Assembly: GCA_002786025.1 (NCBI GenBank)
Contig: NHNW01000021.1
Span: 186,001-250,000 of the forward strand
DNA: 64,000 nucleotides
Origin: Zasmidium citrigriseum
Lineage: Eukaryota > Ascomycota > Dothideomycetes > Mycosphaerellales > Mycosphaerellaceae
Direction of reading: 5' to 3'
The notes beneath the pieces were generated by a model, which saw only the letters and a program-made list of their open reading frames with translations, did no database searches and was not told the origin of the DNA. The position numbers were made by a program, and so were the translations under genes. Shown here piece after piece: positions 33,033-45,639 of this stretch; the stretch's first letter is position 1, and the number at the start of each line of letters is the position of its first letter.

Positions 33033-35152
33033 TTAAATCTCATGCTTCATGAACCCATCCATACCCTCTTGGTACGGCTCCACACCCTCGCCAGGTGCGC
33101 TCCCATCACCAGCACCCATGGAGAGCTTCTCGCCCGGCGGAGGCTGAATCTTCACGCCCGCCAGCTTGGCCTCGGTCTCTCGGACACGTTTCCGGAATTG
33201 CAGACGGTCGAGGAAGAGGCGTTGTCGCATGCGTTCGACTTCGCGGCGCTCGGCTTGTAGGAGAGACTCCATTTCGCTGAATTGCTGGAGTTTGAGTTCG
33301 AGCTTTTGCAGTTGGAGATTGACGGCCGCGGAGACTTGATTGGTGAGTTGGCGCTCGGTGTGTGATGCCAGAGCGGCGGCGCGGGCGGCCGTGAGCGAGA
33401 GGGCCGTTGTGGGGAGGTCGTGAGAAGTGGGAGGTTCTCGTGTGGCGAGCGAGGTCGTGTCGTCGACGTCCATGCTGTCGCCACCCTGCTCTTCGCTCTC
33501 GCCCTTGACTTGCTCCGCTGATTCGCCTCCCTCCTTGTCCTTCTCCTTCTCGCCTTCCTTCTCCGCACCGGGCTCAGCCTCCTTGTCAATGCGCTGTTTG
33601 AGGGTCCTGCGCATCTCCTCAACACTCTTGCCAGCAGCCCTGGCGGTGGTCGCAGGGTCTGCGAGACCAGCCAAGAAGCCCATGACTGACATGACTGGAT
33701 TGTCAAATTGGCTGAAGGGTAGGCGGCCGCCGGAGAGGTATGCCAGATCCGCACTTGCACCAGCACTGCCATTGGCCGCCGGAACTTCCTCGAGATACTT
33801 GTCCTCGATCTCAAGTTGCAGGAACTTCAGCACACACTCTTCTCGCGTTCTTGAGCTGACATGATCTGCCACTGACTCCCAGTTGTCGTCGAACATCTCG
33901 AGTCCTTCAAGCAGAAGTAGGAGTTCTGAATCTGTCCAGGGTGCCTCCTTGTCACCGACACTCCGGTATCGCTCATTCTCCAGCTTCGTGTAGTCTGCAG
34001 CAGTGGTTGAGCTCGGGAAACGGCCTTCCTGAAAGCAGAGCGGGCACAGGTCGTATCGCTGCTCTTTGCTTGGTTTGGGTGTAGCAGCGCTCGCCGGGGG
34101 GTTCTTCGAGTTGTGATATCGCACACGTGTGCAGTCCTTCCCGCAGGAGTAGCAGAAGTATTGCTTGCCGTCCTGCTTGAGGCTCTCTTCCAGACTCTTG
34201 GCTGCCTCGCCGTTGGCCTCTCCCTCCGTCTTTGCCGGCGTGACATCCTTGCCCTTGTCGTCGTAGATGTTTCTCCGTACCTCGAGGTTGAGATCTGCCT
34301 TGCCAGCGGATGCCAGACGCTCGGTGCCCGCATGCGGCTTGCCAGCAGTTACCGTGCTGCCAGGCGCAGGTTGGTGTGGCTGGAGGCCTCGAGGAGTATC
34401 GGCTGTGATGCGGAAGTGGCCTGTAAATGGTGGCCCAATGTTCGAAGGTCGAGTATCTGGGTCAATCTACATCTAAAGTCAATACTGATACGATCAGACC
34501 TCTCAATTGAACCCACCTGGTAGTTGATGAGACCCCACTGCTCCAAGAATGCATGCACTCTCATGATAGCACAGACATCACCCGCCAGATTCCTTCTGCA
34601 CGCGGTGACTGTGAGATACTCTGACGGATTGAGGCGGTAGGTGTTGACCATAAAATCCCTGTAGTCCTTGTACACAGCTGGCGTTTTGCTCCTGTTACGG
34701 TTGTTGAAGAACTCCGGGAGGGCCTTGCGCTCGATGTTATGAATCTCGTGCATGTCGAACCACGCACTGTATGAAGGCAGAATAATCGCATGGTTCTGAT
34801 CAATCAAATACGATCGCGCAGACTGCTCAGCAGCAGTTTTGGTGACAGTTGTCGCAGGCTCAACGGCTGGTGTGCCGTCCTTCGTATCGGCCATTTCCTC
34901 ATCGTCTCCCGCATCCTCAGCAGCTTCCGGCGCGGGCGCTTCTGGCGCGTCGAGCGGGTTGTCTGATACTGGTGCGGCATCTCCTTCTGTTGACTGCTGC
35001 TTGATGGCAGTCTCGTCTGTGTCCTCGACCATTGACGTGTCCTGGTCCTGCGACTCCTGCTTGGTCTCGGTCGCCTCGTTCTCCTGCTGAATCATCTCGT
35101 CCGAGGCCTCAGCAGGCGCGCGGGAGTCCTCGTCGGCGAAGTTGGAGTCCAT
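33033..35152 (-). CDS. ssr2: SWI/SNF-RSC chromatin-remodelling subunit, Ssr2/SMARCC-type
   Basis: Exons 35152-34517 and 34466-33033 (50 bp intron) give 689 residues. An acidic N-terminus (1-110) is followed by a SWIRM domain (about 118-212, [21 protein letters not shown]), a ZZ-type zinc finger ([10 protein letters not shown] ... [11 protein letters not shown]), a SANT domain ([26 protein letters not shown]), a Glu/Lys-rich linker and a C-terminal coiled coil rich in Gln/Glu/Arg ([20 protein letters not shown]). This order is the hallmark of Swi3/Rsc8/Ssr1/Ssr2/SMARCC scaffolds that dimerise in nuclear remodelling complexes. The choice between the paralogues cannot be made firmly from this sequence alone. 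Confidence 0.92.
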
Positions 35153-35538
35153 TGTGCTCGCGTGCTGCTCCCAACCTTTCCAGCTCCAGACGTTCTACCT
35201 GCCTCCTGCCGGCCGGGCGCAATCTCCTCTTCACGTGCGCCAAAAAGGGTGAGTGGTCGCGTAACGGCAGTGATTGGGATTGTTCAATTGTTTTGGGATG
35301 GAGACGTGCGTAGAGCGATTTTTGGGGATCGTGAGGTTGCGCGGGAGTGGTGAGGAGACGCGAAGCATCGAGCGCCCAAGCGGACTTCGCGATTGTGGCT
35401 AGCCGCGCTAGCGCATGTATGCCTGAGGCACATAATCATTGATTGGCAGTTGATGAAGTTGAATCAAATGCAGCCTGTAATACAGTCTATCCTAGGGATC
35501 AATGCCGGCCGCCGCTATGCAATCGCTACGCTACTATG
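35153..35538. other. Intergenic region, Ssr2-like promoter and SEY1 3' end
   Basis: No gene is supported. This stretch contains the promoter of the SWI/SNF subunit gene and the terminator of SEY1, both on the minus strand. Confidence 0.5.
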
Positions 35539-38313
35539 TCAGATCTCATCAACCTCATCATCGTCCTTCTTGGCTTTTGACCTCGTCGTTCCGTTGCTGT
35601 TCAATGTGTCCATGCTGCTCGCCGTCAGTCTCCAATTCAACATCAGGGCATGCGTAAGTCAAACTCACCTGTAAGAACTGCCAGCCTTCTGGCTCATTCC
35701 AATCGCCTGCCGTCCGGTCTCAGAAGACTCCAAAAACTCCCTCAGCTTCTCCCTGAAAATTTCCAATCCCTGCGAGCTGGCAGCGTTGGTCATTCGCAAC
35801 ATCGGTCCCCAAAGGTTCAAAGTGTATGTGACATAGGCGCCAACACCAAGCAGTATCAAGAAGATGAAATACACTGGATTTCGCAGTACTGTGTCGCAGT
35901 CAATTAGTGAATCTTTCAGGAGTAGGTCTACTCTCGACTCACCTGTGACAAGCTCATTCCATCCCAAAGCCAACAAGAGTCCGTAGAAATAGAGCGGTAC
36001 TGATGTGACGCCGCCAATCGCACTGCGCTTGGCTTCAACGTACACTCCATCTGCAGTCTTCTTGAATCTTGTCGCCAAGTCTTGTTGTCTTGCATCGCCA
36101 ATCATGGTCATTTCGTCGTCCAGAGTCTTGCCCTCCTCAGAGTCGACACCGCCAATTGGGTTCAAGTCTTCCTCGTCAGCAGGTGTGACGGTACTCGGCG
36201 GCTCGCCAATCCATGCGTCCAGGGGCGGAGGTGCAGAAGTTCCAGAAAGTTTGAATTTTGAGAGCAGCGGAATCAAGGTGATTGTGCTTTCTCTGGCTCT
36301 CGTATAGAGCCCCTCAATGTCGTCGGTCGGACGCCATAGTCTGGGGACGCCTTCCTCATCGTATCGGAACTTGTCTTCAAAGTTCTCACGGAGCTTCAAC
36401 AGCAAGTTGCCTTCCATAAGCTCCTCGTCAATCTTGTCGCGTAGGGCACCCCAAGACTTCCGTCTGAGTCGCCACAGACCAACCTCTACCTCTTCAGGGC
36501 TGGCGTCAAAGCTGCGCGCTCTCTTCGTGAAGCTCGATTCCGCATCGGCAACGACCTCGGTGAAGACGCTCCAGACACGATCCCAGAGCTCCTTCTCTGT
36601 CTTGGGCTTCTCTCCCTCAGCTGGTGCACCTGAGCCTGCACGGCCAGATCCGAGCTTGTTGAACTCCACGCCGATCTTTTCGCTGAGTCGATTCCGAACC
36701 CATCTCTCACTGCGCGTTGCCAAGCGCCTCATCTCGTCTTGTCTCAAGCGAGCACTGACATCGTCCAGTTCCTTGCGGTAAAGGTTGAGTTGCTGGTTGT
36801 AGTCGCTCCAGGGTGTTCCCTCTACAAGCGACGCCTTGGCTTCGGTCTCATAGCGCTCCAGTGCCTTCTTCTTCTCTGTCTGTACAATCTCGAAGAAGTC
36901 GTAACTGGTGGCACTCTTTTGGCCGGCCTTGACTGCGCTAGTGACAGCATCCGAGAAGGCGTTGACACCACTCTTGTGGGCAGCGCTAAGCTGTCCAAGG
37001 AACAATGCCTTCAGTCTGCCATCGATCTTGGCCTCCAGCTCTGCCTGCTTCCTCTTATAGACACCTTTGTGATAGCGGCTTGCCTCCTCCTCGAAGCTGC
37101 CAAGCGCTAGTTTCCTCGCAGCGATCATGGTGATACCAAGCTTCGCGAGGACAAGTGGCTTTCCGGCAGCGACAGAATTGGCTTGTTCCTCCTCCAGTGG
37201 CGTGATGGCTTCGTCGAATGGGATAAGTACCTCCTTGGAAATTTCATCGCATCGAAATTGAGCAAGCAGCTCTTGCTGGGTAGGCAGGTCCAAGTCTTTG
37301 TTGCTGTCGATTTGCTCCCACACACCCTCAGCGTACATTGGAAAACCGTCCGCGGGTATCCGACGGTGGTACTCAGGGAGCAGGACCGGTTCCGCACTCT
37401 CGTCCACTAGACCAGCCCTCTTCGGGTCTTTGAAGCCCTCCCTGAATCTTGTCCCCAACTTCTGCACCTCTTGCTCGAATCTCTCCGGCTGCAGGATCTT
37501 ATGAGGGAGGGCCACAAACGCAAAGTCGAAGTAGTCCTCAATCTTGCTCTTCTCCAGACCTTGTGGCTTCGACAATGAACTCCATATCCTCGACAGATCC
37601 TGGAGAAGCGTCTGTTTCAGGTTCTCCATAGGTGTAGTACCAAGATGGTCTCGGATCACGAAGAATAGCAAGCTACGCGGAACGCTCTTCGAGTCCTTGA
37701 GGAATAGCTGTAGGTTGACCTCAAACACAGTCTTGAGCAGCCCCATGTTTGCTCCCTGGTATAGACCGACCTGATGTTCCCAAATGTTGACAATCAGCAC
37801 CTCGCTCGTGGCCAGCGCAAAGAGCGCACTCTTGCGCTCGAAGTCCTGATCCTCTCCTCTTTCGCGGCCATCCGTTCCTTCAACATCCATAACCAAAATG
37901 TTCTCAGCCATGGCCTGCCCTTCGCCGCCAGAATGCTCCTTCTTGTTCTTGGACATCCATATTCCCTTTGTCGTTTGCCGTCTCTCCTGCTCACTCATAA
38001 CCCCAAACTTGGTGCCAAACAGGTAATTCAACAGCGTGCTCTTTCCCGTGCTCTGACTGCCAAAGACAGAGATGATGTGGTAGTTGAAGCCGGCCCTGGT
38101 GACATTTTCCAGCTGGAGGTACTGCGGCAGGTTCGGGTTGAAGTGCTTGTCCTCGTCGATGATCTGGACGCCATTTTTGTAATCCTCTGGGCTGAGGTTG
38201 TCCCCAGCCCCAGCAAAGTTGCCGTTCATGGTGAGGACGGAGGGAGCGGTGGCTTGTCGCAGGGCGGGTTTGGGACGGCCGTCGCCGTTGATGGCAGAGG
38301 GCGACGACGCCAT
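35539..38313 (-). CDS. SEY1: Sey1/RHD3 atlastin-like dynamin GTPase (ER fusion)
   Basis: Exons 38313-35943, 35888-35669 and 35614-35539 (introns 54 and 54 bp) give 888 residues, normal for fungal Sey1. GTPase motifs are G1 GSQSTGKST (85-93), G3 MDVEGTDG and G4 VIRDHLG; a long helical bundle follows, then two transmembrane segments near the C-terminus ([18 protein letters not shown] and [19 protein letters not shown]) and a cytosolic tail. The first intron is a multiple of three and stop-free, so it reads through. The last exon gives an acidic tail ([10 protein letters not shown]); without it the frame would end at TGA inside the donor site. The ATG at 38313 fits family length; the frame continues 63 codons further upstream. 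Sey1 fuses ER membranes homotypically. Confidence 0.95.
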
Positions 38314-38856
38314 GATGTAGGTCTCGCAGTCTCCTAATCCGGTGGCGCGCTCTGCGGCAACGGTCACAAGCGATGCATTCGTGAGATGGATTGGTTGGCG
38401 GGATGCATGTGCCCTTGGCAGGCGTCGAATGACGTTCGGCGGAATCTCGAGTCGGAGGCAAGCGAAACTCTGGCCCCTTGCCCTGCCCCGGCCCCAAGAC
38501 ACGTCTCCTGATCAGCAAACTACATCAAAACTGCACATGATAGTAAATAGGCGATGTTTGATGGGATTGCAGGCAGTGATTTGATGCACTTTTTTTCATT
38601 CACTCTCTCTCTCTCGGGATCAATCTGGAAGCTACAGCCACGCATCGATCCCCAGTCTCCACATCTCAACGGTGAGAACTTGCGGACTCGAATAACCTTG
38701 CTCAACGACAAACGTCGGGCTCAAATCATGTATCATACTCGTTCTGTGTATGTATTCTGGGGCATCCGTGGCGACTCGTTGTTGTCCCTGCACACATATC
38801 AGAATCCGACACGGGATAGACGCAAGCATCAGACTCACCAACAACATCATGATCAT
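38314..38856. other. Intergenic region around SEY1 promoter
   Basis: SEY1 promoter and the 3' end of the next minus-strand gene. The open frame that precedes the SEY1 ATG is taken as leader sequence. A short TC repeat occurs at about 38603-38615. Confidence 0.45.
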
Positions 38857-39549
38857 TCACCGACCCTTCAGCTTGACGACGCGCTTCGGCTCCTCGTTGT
38901 AGCTCCACTGCTCAGGATGCAGTCTCGTACACTTCTCGTCGGTGCAGCGCCAGCCATCCCAGCATTCGTTGTACTCGCAGCCATAACCGCGAGCATTGCA
39001 GACGCTGCATTCGGACTTTCCATCGCACATCCCGCCAATCTGAAAGCAGCCGGTACATGTTGGGCGAGGCCTCTTTCGTGAAGGAGGTGGAGGTGGCGAT
39101 TCCTCCCTAAGCCGCTTGATTGGATGCTTCCTCTCCTCTGGGAACAGCTGGCGTGGACGTGGTGGTGTAGGGTAATAGCTATCGCGTGGCATAGTCTTGG
39201 AGCTACCGTTCGAGCTGGGTGGTCGAGTTTCGTCGCGGGAGTTCCAGCTACGAGGTGGTGGAAAGGGCGGTGGTGGAGGCGGCGCCTGCTGCGAAGCCTG
39301 GCTATTGACTAGGACTTCTATGGCCAGGCGCTGCTTAAGTTGGGCATTCTCCTCGCGTAGACGGGCGATTTCGCCATCAGCAGCCTCACGCTCCTTGTAT
39401 GCGGCGGTAGGTAGTTGCGTGATGATGTCTTTGAGATCTTTGGCCTTCGGCCCCTCGCAGTAGGTGGCTAGTGCGAGCAGCTTCATGGTGAGCGAGTTGG
39501 TCTCCGATTCGGCGTTCATCGTGATGTTTGCATCGTGTTGCGATTCCAT
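38857..39549 (-). CDS. Small protein with Zn2Cys6-like cluster next to a CCCH finger
   Basis: One intronless frame of 230 residues. The N-terminal part has a leucine/charged helix (about 50-80, KEREAADGEIARLREENAQL) likely to form a coiled coil, then a Pro-rich, basic linker with KRPRP-type nuclear-localisation motifs. The C-terminus holds C165-x2-C168-x6-C175-x5-C181-x2-C184-x6-C191, the exact spacing of a fungal binuclear Zn cluster, directly followed by C196-x5-C202-x4-C207-x3-H211, the spacing of a Nab2/ZC3H14-type CCCH finger. No MHR regulatory domain is present. DNA or RNA binding is inferred; I do not recognise a named family. Confidence 0.8.
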   Translation of the reverse strand: MESQHDANITMNAESETNSLTMKLLALATYCEGPKAKDLKDIITQLPTAAYKEREAADGEIARLREENAQLKQRLAIEVLVNSQASQQAPPPPPPFPPPRSWNSRDETRPPSSNGSSKTMPRDSYYPTPPRPRQLFPEERKHPIKRLREESPPPPPSRKRPRPTCTGCFQIGGMCDGKSECSVCNARGYGCEYNECWDGWRCTDEKCTRLHPEQWSYNEEPKRVVKLKGR

Positions 39550-40009
39550 GAGTTGTGGATGTCGATCTAGATGAGATGAGGTGAGATGAGATGAGGCGGA
39601 GGTGTTGTTGATGAGCGGAAGGTGAGTTCAAGGAAAGTCGCGACTGAGGGAAAGAGCAAACGCTGCAAGAAAGCCCGCACACTTCACCTCAAATACAACA
39701 TGGAATCAACGCAATCAAATGTCTTTCGAGAGGGACCGCAACCGTTGTGTGAAGCAATGCACAGAGCGACAATGCCTCACCGGACAAGGCTCAAGCAGCC
39801 GACGCAGATCGATGGTAGAAAGTGGTGACAAAGAGGGCATGCCATTCAGTCCCTGCCTCACTTACTTACTACCCGTATTACCATCAAAATCGTACACCCA
39901 CTGAACAGGGCGCCATTGCGATATTTGGGTCCTCCAGTCACACGCAAGCACGCCGCCTCGAATAACCACGGGCAGGTGAAATCTTCAAAGACTCGAACTC
40001 AAAGACCAG
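39550..40009. other. Intergenic region
   Basis: Promoter of the zinc-finger gene and 3' end of the next minus-strand gene. GATGAG/GAGATGAG repeats occur at 39566-39595. No gene is supported. Confidence 0.45.
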
Positions 40010-40478
40010 CTAGACGGACATCGTCTGTTGGTGGAAGCACATCTACGATGGCGTCAGAACATGGATCAAGAGAAAATGCCAACTGGCCCAGAGCAAGACT
40101 CACCATCCACTTCCCATTCTCGAATCGCCACACACTTGAGCACAGCGCATCGAAGTCCAAATCTCTGGTATCCTCCCTCGCCGCCGGCGGTCTCGTAGCG
40201 ATCGCCCGGTAGCTGATGATAGCACCTTCGGGCCCCACAGGAGTAACGTCCACCTTGCTCAAACGAAAAGTCTTCCAAGGCACAAAAGCCGGGCTATGAA
40301 GGATCTCTTGTACCGATGGCTCCGTTCTGGATGTGACTTTCAGTCCCATAGGGAATTGCATTATGCAGTCCCGGGAAAGAAAGGGCAGCAGGTCTGAGCC
40401 TTGGCGTTGGAGCGCTTTCCATGTCTCTTCCTCCAGATCGAGGATCTCATCGTATAAGGCAGTGGATGAAGAAGCCAT
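40010..40478 (-). CDS. SnoaL/NTF2-like fold protein (DUF4440-type)
   Basis: Exons 40478-40104 and 40042-40010 across a 61 bp intron (GTGAGT..CGTAG, branch-like TTCTGACG) give 135 residues. The frame continues into the intron if unspliced, but the spliced end reads NGKWMMCFHQQTMSV, matching the usual C-terminal strand of DUF4440/SnoaL-like proteins. The fold is a cone-shaped barrel that binds small hydrophobic ligands or works as an isomerase or hydratase. Leading helix LYDEILDLEEETWKALQRQ and the strand phrase IISYRAIATR also fit. No catalytic residue can be assigned, and no targeting signal is present. Function unknown. Confidence 0.8.
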
Positions 40479-40923
40479 TTTCGATTTGAGAGATGTTTTT
40501 GTGTTGCGAAAATAGGAGAAGTCCGACGATGAGAGGAGTTGCTCACGAGGTGAAGTTGGAAGGCAGAAAGCAAAACAGGGAACGATCCTCTCGGCAGCTG
40601 TCAAGGCAGCTCGGCCCGAACGAAATGGCCCGATACCAGGATGACCATGGTCTGCATCTCGTAACAATCTCAACAACATGTTGACCATCGAAAGAAGTCT
40701 TTCGATGCTCACCCAGCAAAGTCGAGAATGTACAAGACAGGGTACGCCTTCAAGGTTGAGTCTTGATCAAGGCCTGTCGATGTCATCTGTGATCTGCAAA
40801 ACTGCCATCGATTCCGACTCTGCTGCAAAAAATCACATTCACTATATCTATGCTATACAATGCCCAGATTACCATTACTCTAACGACAGACCGCCCTCTA
40901 CACGTTCTTCTCAACCTCTCACT
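40479..40923. other. Intergenic region between SnoaL-like and esterase genes
   Basis: Both neighbours are on the minus strand, so this contains the SnoaL-like promoter and the esterase terminator. I see nothing else supported. Confidence 0.5.
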
Positions 40924-42812
<1,889 letters not shown>

Positions 42813-43723
42813 GATGTAGAGCGTTGCTGTGTGTTCGCGGTGGGGTTGCTGTTGTTCGATGCAGTTCCGTCCCTCTGATCGCCCTCGTCTTTATATGAAT
42901 TGACGAGATTGACGTCCTCCACAGCCTCTCAAATGTGCAAGCCACTTAAAAACATACTTTCAGGGCTTTCAAAGCATAGATGTCTAAAGACACCCTCAGA
43001 ATAGCAATTCATCCAGGCGATGGCCATGTGGTTCGACTCCTTTCGAACTTTACTCGCCTGGACGCTCGCGTTCCGCACATCGGAAGCTCCGTGGAAACCA
43101 CGATGGTACGATATTCGAGTAGTGTACCACTCGCGCCGAACACCTAGTTGAGCAGGTGGTATAGTTTGTGAATGTCGTGTCTCTGCCAAGCCAACCTCCT
43201 TCTCTGTTCGGCCTAGCGTACTGTTTAGCGTTCAGCTTCTGAAGTGTAGTCTGTCGAAGTAGGCAGTGCACGTTCTGATCCTTCAGACCGATTCAGCCAA
43301 CATAGGGCCAAAGTATTCTCTTTTTGAACATATGGATTCTTAGATGGTGAAACCAATCTAGGGTCAGATCCGGCAACAAGCTTTCCCAAGAGCCTGGAAG
43401 GAGCAAAAGGGCAGAGTAGGTCGAGGTGACTAAGTGGGATGAGCTACAGGCCTGACGGCACGTATGGTACGACTGGCTCAAATTCAGGCCCATGGCTGCA
43501 CATGGCTGTGGAACAATCCATACGCATCTCTTCGGCGCAGACTCGGAATATTCAACTCCGGCCTACACGCTGTTAAGACTTCAACGGAATGAATAACAAG
43601 GTTTCGAGAATTGAATGGGCATTGAGGAGGAAACATACATGTTTGCATAAGACCGGGAGCAAAACACGTTCCGGCGCCGACGTATCTCGTCACCGAACAA
43701 ATGATGGACACGAGATTTTTAGA
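42813..43723. promoter_or_regulatory. Esterase promoter region with TATA box
   Basis: About 900 bp without a supported gene. A minus-strand TATAAAG at 42895-42889 lies about 80 bp upstream of the esterase ATG, a standard core-promoter distance. The distal end includes the terminator of the acyl-CoA dehydrogenase gene. Confidence 0.45.
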
Positions 43724-45025
43724 TTACAGCTTCGACGCCACCATCTCTTTCTTCGGGCCAGTGAAGCCAAAGAGATACCCAGCGACCTTCCTCATCTGGA
43801 TCTCCTCACTGCCTTCGGTGATTCTGTACCGTCGGTGATGCCTCCAAATATGCTCGAATGGGTAATGCCGACTGTATCCCCACCCGCCAAATGTCTGGAT
43901 TGCTCGGTCTGCTGCTTGTGTGCAAAGCCTGTTTGCCCAGTAGTTGCACATACTCACTTTGTCACTCACTTTCTGCTCAACTTCCTTGTGCGGCATGGTG
44001 TCCATGTCGACGGCCGTCTTGCGGATGAGCTGCCTCAACATCTCGCACTGCGTCGCCAGCTCCACGAGAGGAAATTGGATGGCTTGATTCGCGGCCAGAG
44101 GCTTGCCAAATGGCTGGCGCTTGCGAGCATACTCGACACTTTGATTCACACAATATACTGCGGCACCGAGCGAAGAGGCGGCCTGACGGATTCGGTTCTC
44201 ATGGACAAAGGCCTGGGCAATAGCCAGACCACCTTCAGGGGGACCAATGATGGCTGACTCCGGGACACGGACGTTTGTTAGCGAGATAGTTGCATGGTCA
44301 GTCGGCATGTTCAGCGTCCACTCGTACGACTCCACTTTCAGGCCAGTAGCATTTGCCGGGACGTTGAAGCACGTGATGCCTTTTGCGTCGCCATCTTTCC
44401 CGCTGGTTCGGGCGAAAATGAAGCAGTTCGTCGCTTTGTGCATGCCGGTCTGCCACATCTTGCCGCCGGTGATGACATAGCTTCCATCCGACTGTCTCTC
44501 CGCTTTGGTTGACATGAAAGTGGCATCACTACCATGCCACGGCTCTGTCAGGCCAAAAGTGATGCGGACCTTGCCCTGCAGCCTGCCGTGGATAAGCTCC
44601 TTCTTTTGTTGTTCGTTCCCAAAGTGCTGGACCATGATGATGTCAGAGAAATTGCCGCAGACCGAGTGCTCGTTCTGTAGGTCATTGAAGAGACCCAGAC
44701 CCTTGCTTGCGAGGTGTTCTCGAATCACAGACATCCACAGATTCGCGCCGCGTCCACTCGCATCGTTCTGCCCGCCATACTCCCTGGGTAGACTGAATCG
44801 ATAGAACCCGGCCTTGTCTGCGCGTCGTGTAGCTTCACGAAGCAGCGCCTCCCACTCTTCTCTCGGCAGACCGTCCTTGTCCCAGTCGGTACGCGCGTGT
44901 TCTCGGCGATGGTCGAAGAAGCGCTGGTTGTCGTCCTGCTCCTGCAGCGGCTTGATCTCGCGCTCGATGAAGTCGTCGAGGCGGTCCAGATATTGCTGAA
45001 GGTCTTGAGGAATCTCGAAGTTCAT
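43724..45025 (-). CDS. Acyl-CoA dehydrogenase with peroxisomal SKL signal
   Basis: One intronless frame of 433 residues covering the N-terminal helical, middle beta (TFGLTEPWHGSDATFMSTKA, ITGGKMWQTG) and C-terminal helical domains of acyl-CoA dehydrogenases. The expected catalytic base is E404 in YRITEGSEEIQ, at the position of the active-site Glu of long-chain and ACAD10/11-like members. The flavoprotein introduces the alpha-beta double bond of acyl-CoA. The C-terminus is ASKL, a canonical type-1 peroxisomal targeting signal, and no mitochondrial presequence is visible. Peroxisomal location of a dehydrogenase rather than an oxidase is notable. Chain-length preference cannot be inferred. Downstream of its start lies a tandem-repeat array on the promoter side. 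Confidence 0.92.
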   Translation of the reverse strand: MNFEIPQDLQQYLDRLDDFIEREIKPLQEQDDNQRFFDHRREHARTDWDKDGLPREEWEALLREATRRADKAGFYRFSLPREYGGQNDASGRGANLWMSVIREHLASKGLGLFNDLQNEHSVCGNFSDIIMVQHFGNEQQKKELIHGRLQGKVRITFGLTEPWHGSDATFMSTKAERQSDGSYVITGGKMWQTGMHKATNCFIFARTSGKDGDAKGITCFNVPANATGLKVESYEWTLNMPTDHATISLTNVRVPESAIIGPPEGGLAIAQAFVHENRIRQAASSLGAAVYCVNQSVEYARKRQPFGKPLAANQAIQFPLVELATQCEMLRQLIRKTAVDMDTMPHKEVEQKVSDKVSMCNYWANRLCTQAADRAIQTFGGWGYSRHYPFEHIWRHHRRYRITEGSEEIQMRKVAGYLFGFTGPKKEMVASKL

Positions 45026-45639
45026 GGTGAGCTACTGATGGAATGGAATGACTTACCGCGCCGATACTACATGTTGGAATGCTTTATGGAAGTACAGTCG
45101 ACGGCCTGGACCTCGGGTGAAGTCCACTGCGGAGTTGGAAGATCGCGCCAAGGATGGAGTGAGTCGGCGTCGCGAGTCAAATCCGACCTCACCTCTTCTC
45201 TCACCTCCCCTCTCCGCACAATCATCAGCGACGAAGCCATCGATCGGCTCCTCAGCACTCGTGATGCTTCGGTACAGTGGACTGGCCTCCCTACCGCAGA
45301 GGAATTCGATGCCGCTCCGTCACGCCACCCGTAGCCTGACTTGAAGGTAGTTGACACGGGACCATTGACTCTCGCCATCATTGTTTTTTCCTGGCCACAT
45401 ACGCTTCTGCTAATCCGAGATCATTCGTTTTCTTAGCCCCGTCTCCGCTATAGTCTTTGTCCGAGCCATTTCAAGGCCTGTCGTCGCTCGAGATGCTTCT
45501 TCGCTGTGGAAGTGCATGCTACGATCACATCGATTACATGCGATTCAGTCACGCCACTGATCTCCTGCACGACCTGGCTCTACCTCAGGTACACTGGCTC
45601 TTGAAAGTCATCTCCTCCCGGCTTGAGCCTGATCTCAAG
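45026..45639. other. Promoter side of acyl-CoA dehydrogenase gene
   Basis: No gene is supported. Open frames on the plus strand (for example 45457-45741) have no recognisable domain and run into the repeat array, so I treat them as chance frames. Confidence 0.4.

Noticed and set aside
38314..38502. 63-residue N-terminal extension of SEY1
   Set aside because: The ATG at 38313 gives the normal family length and the extension has no SEY1-like sequence or targeting feature.
45060..45334. Plus-strand frame ending SDEAIDRLLSTRD...
   Set aside because: It overlaps the divergent promoter of the acyl-CoA dehydrogenase gene; no family recognised and no downstream exon found.
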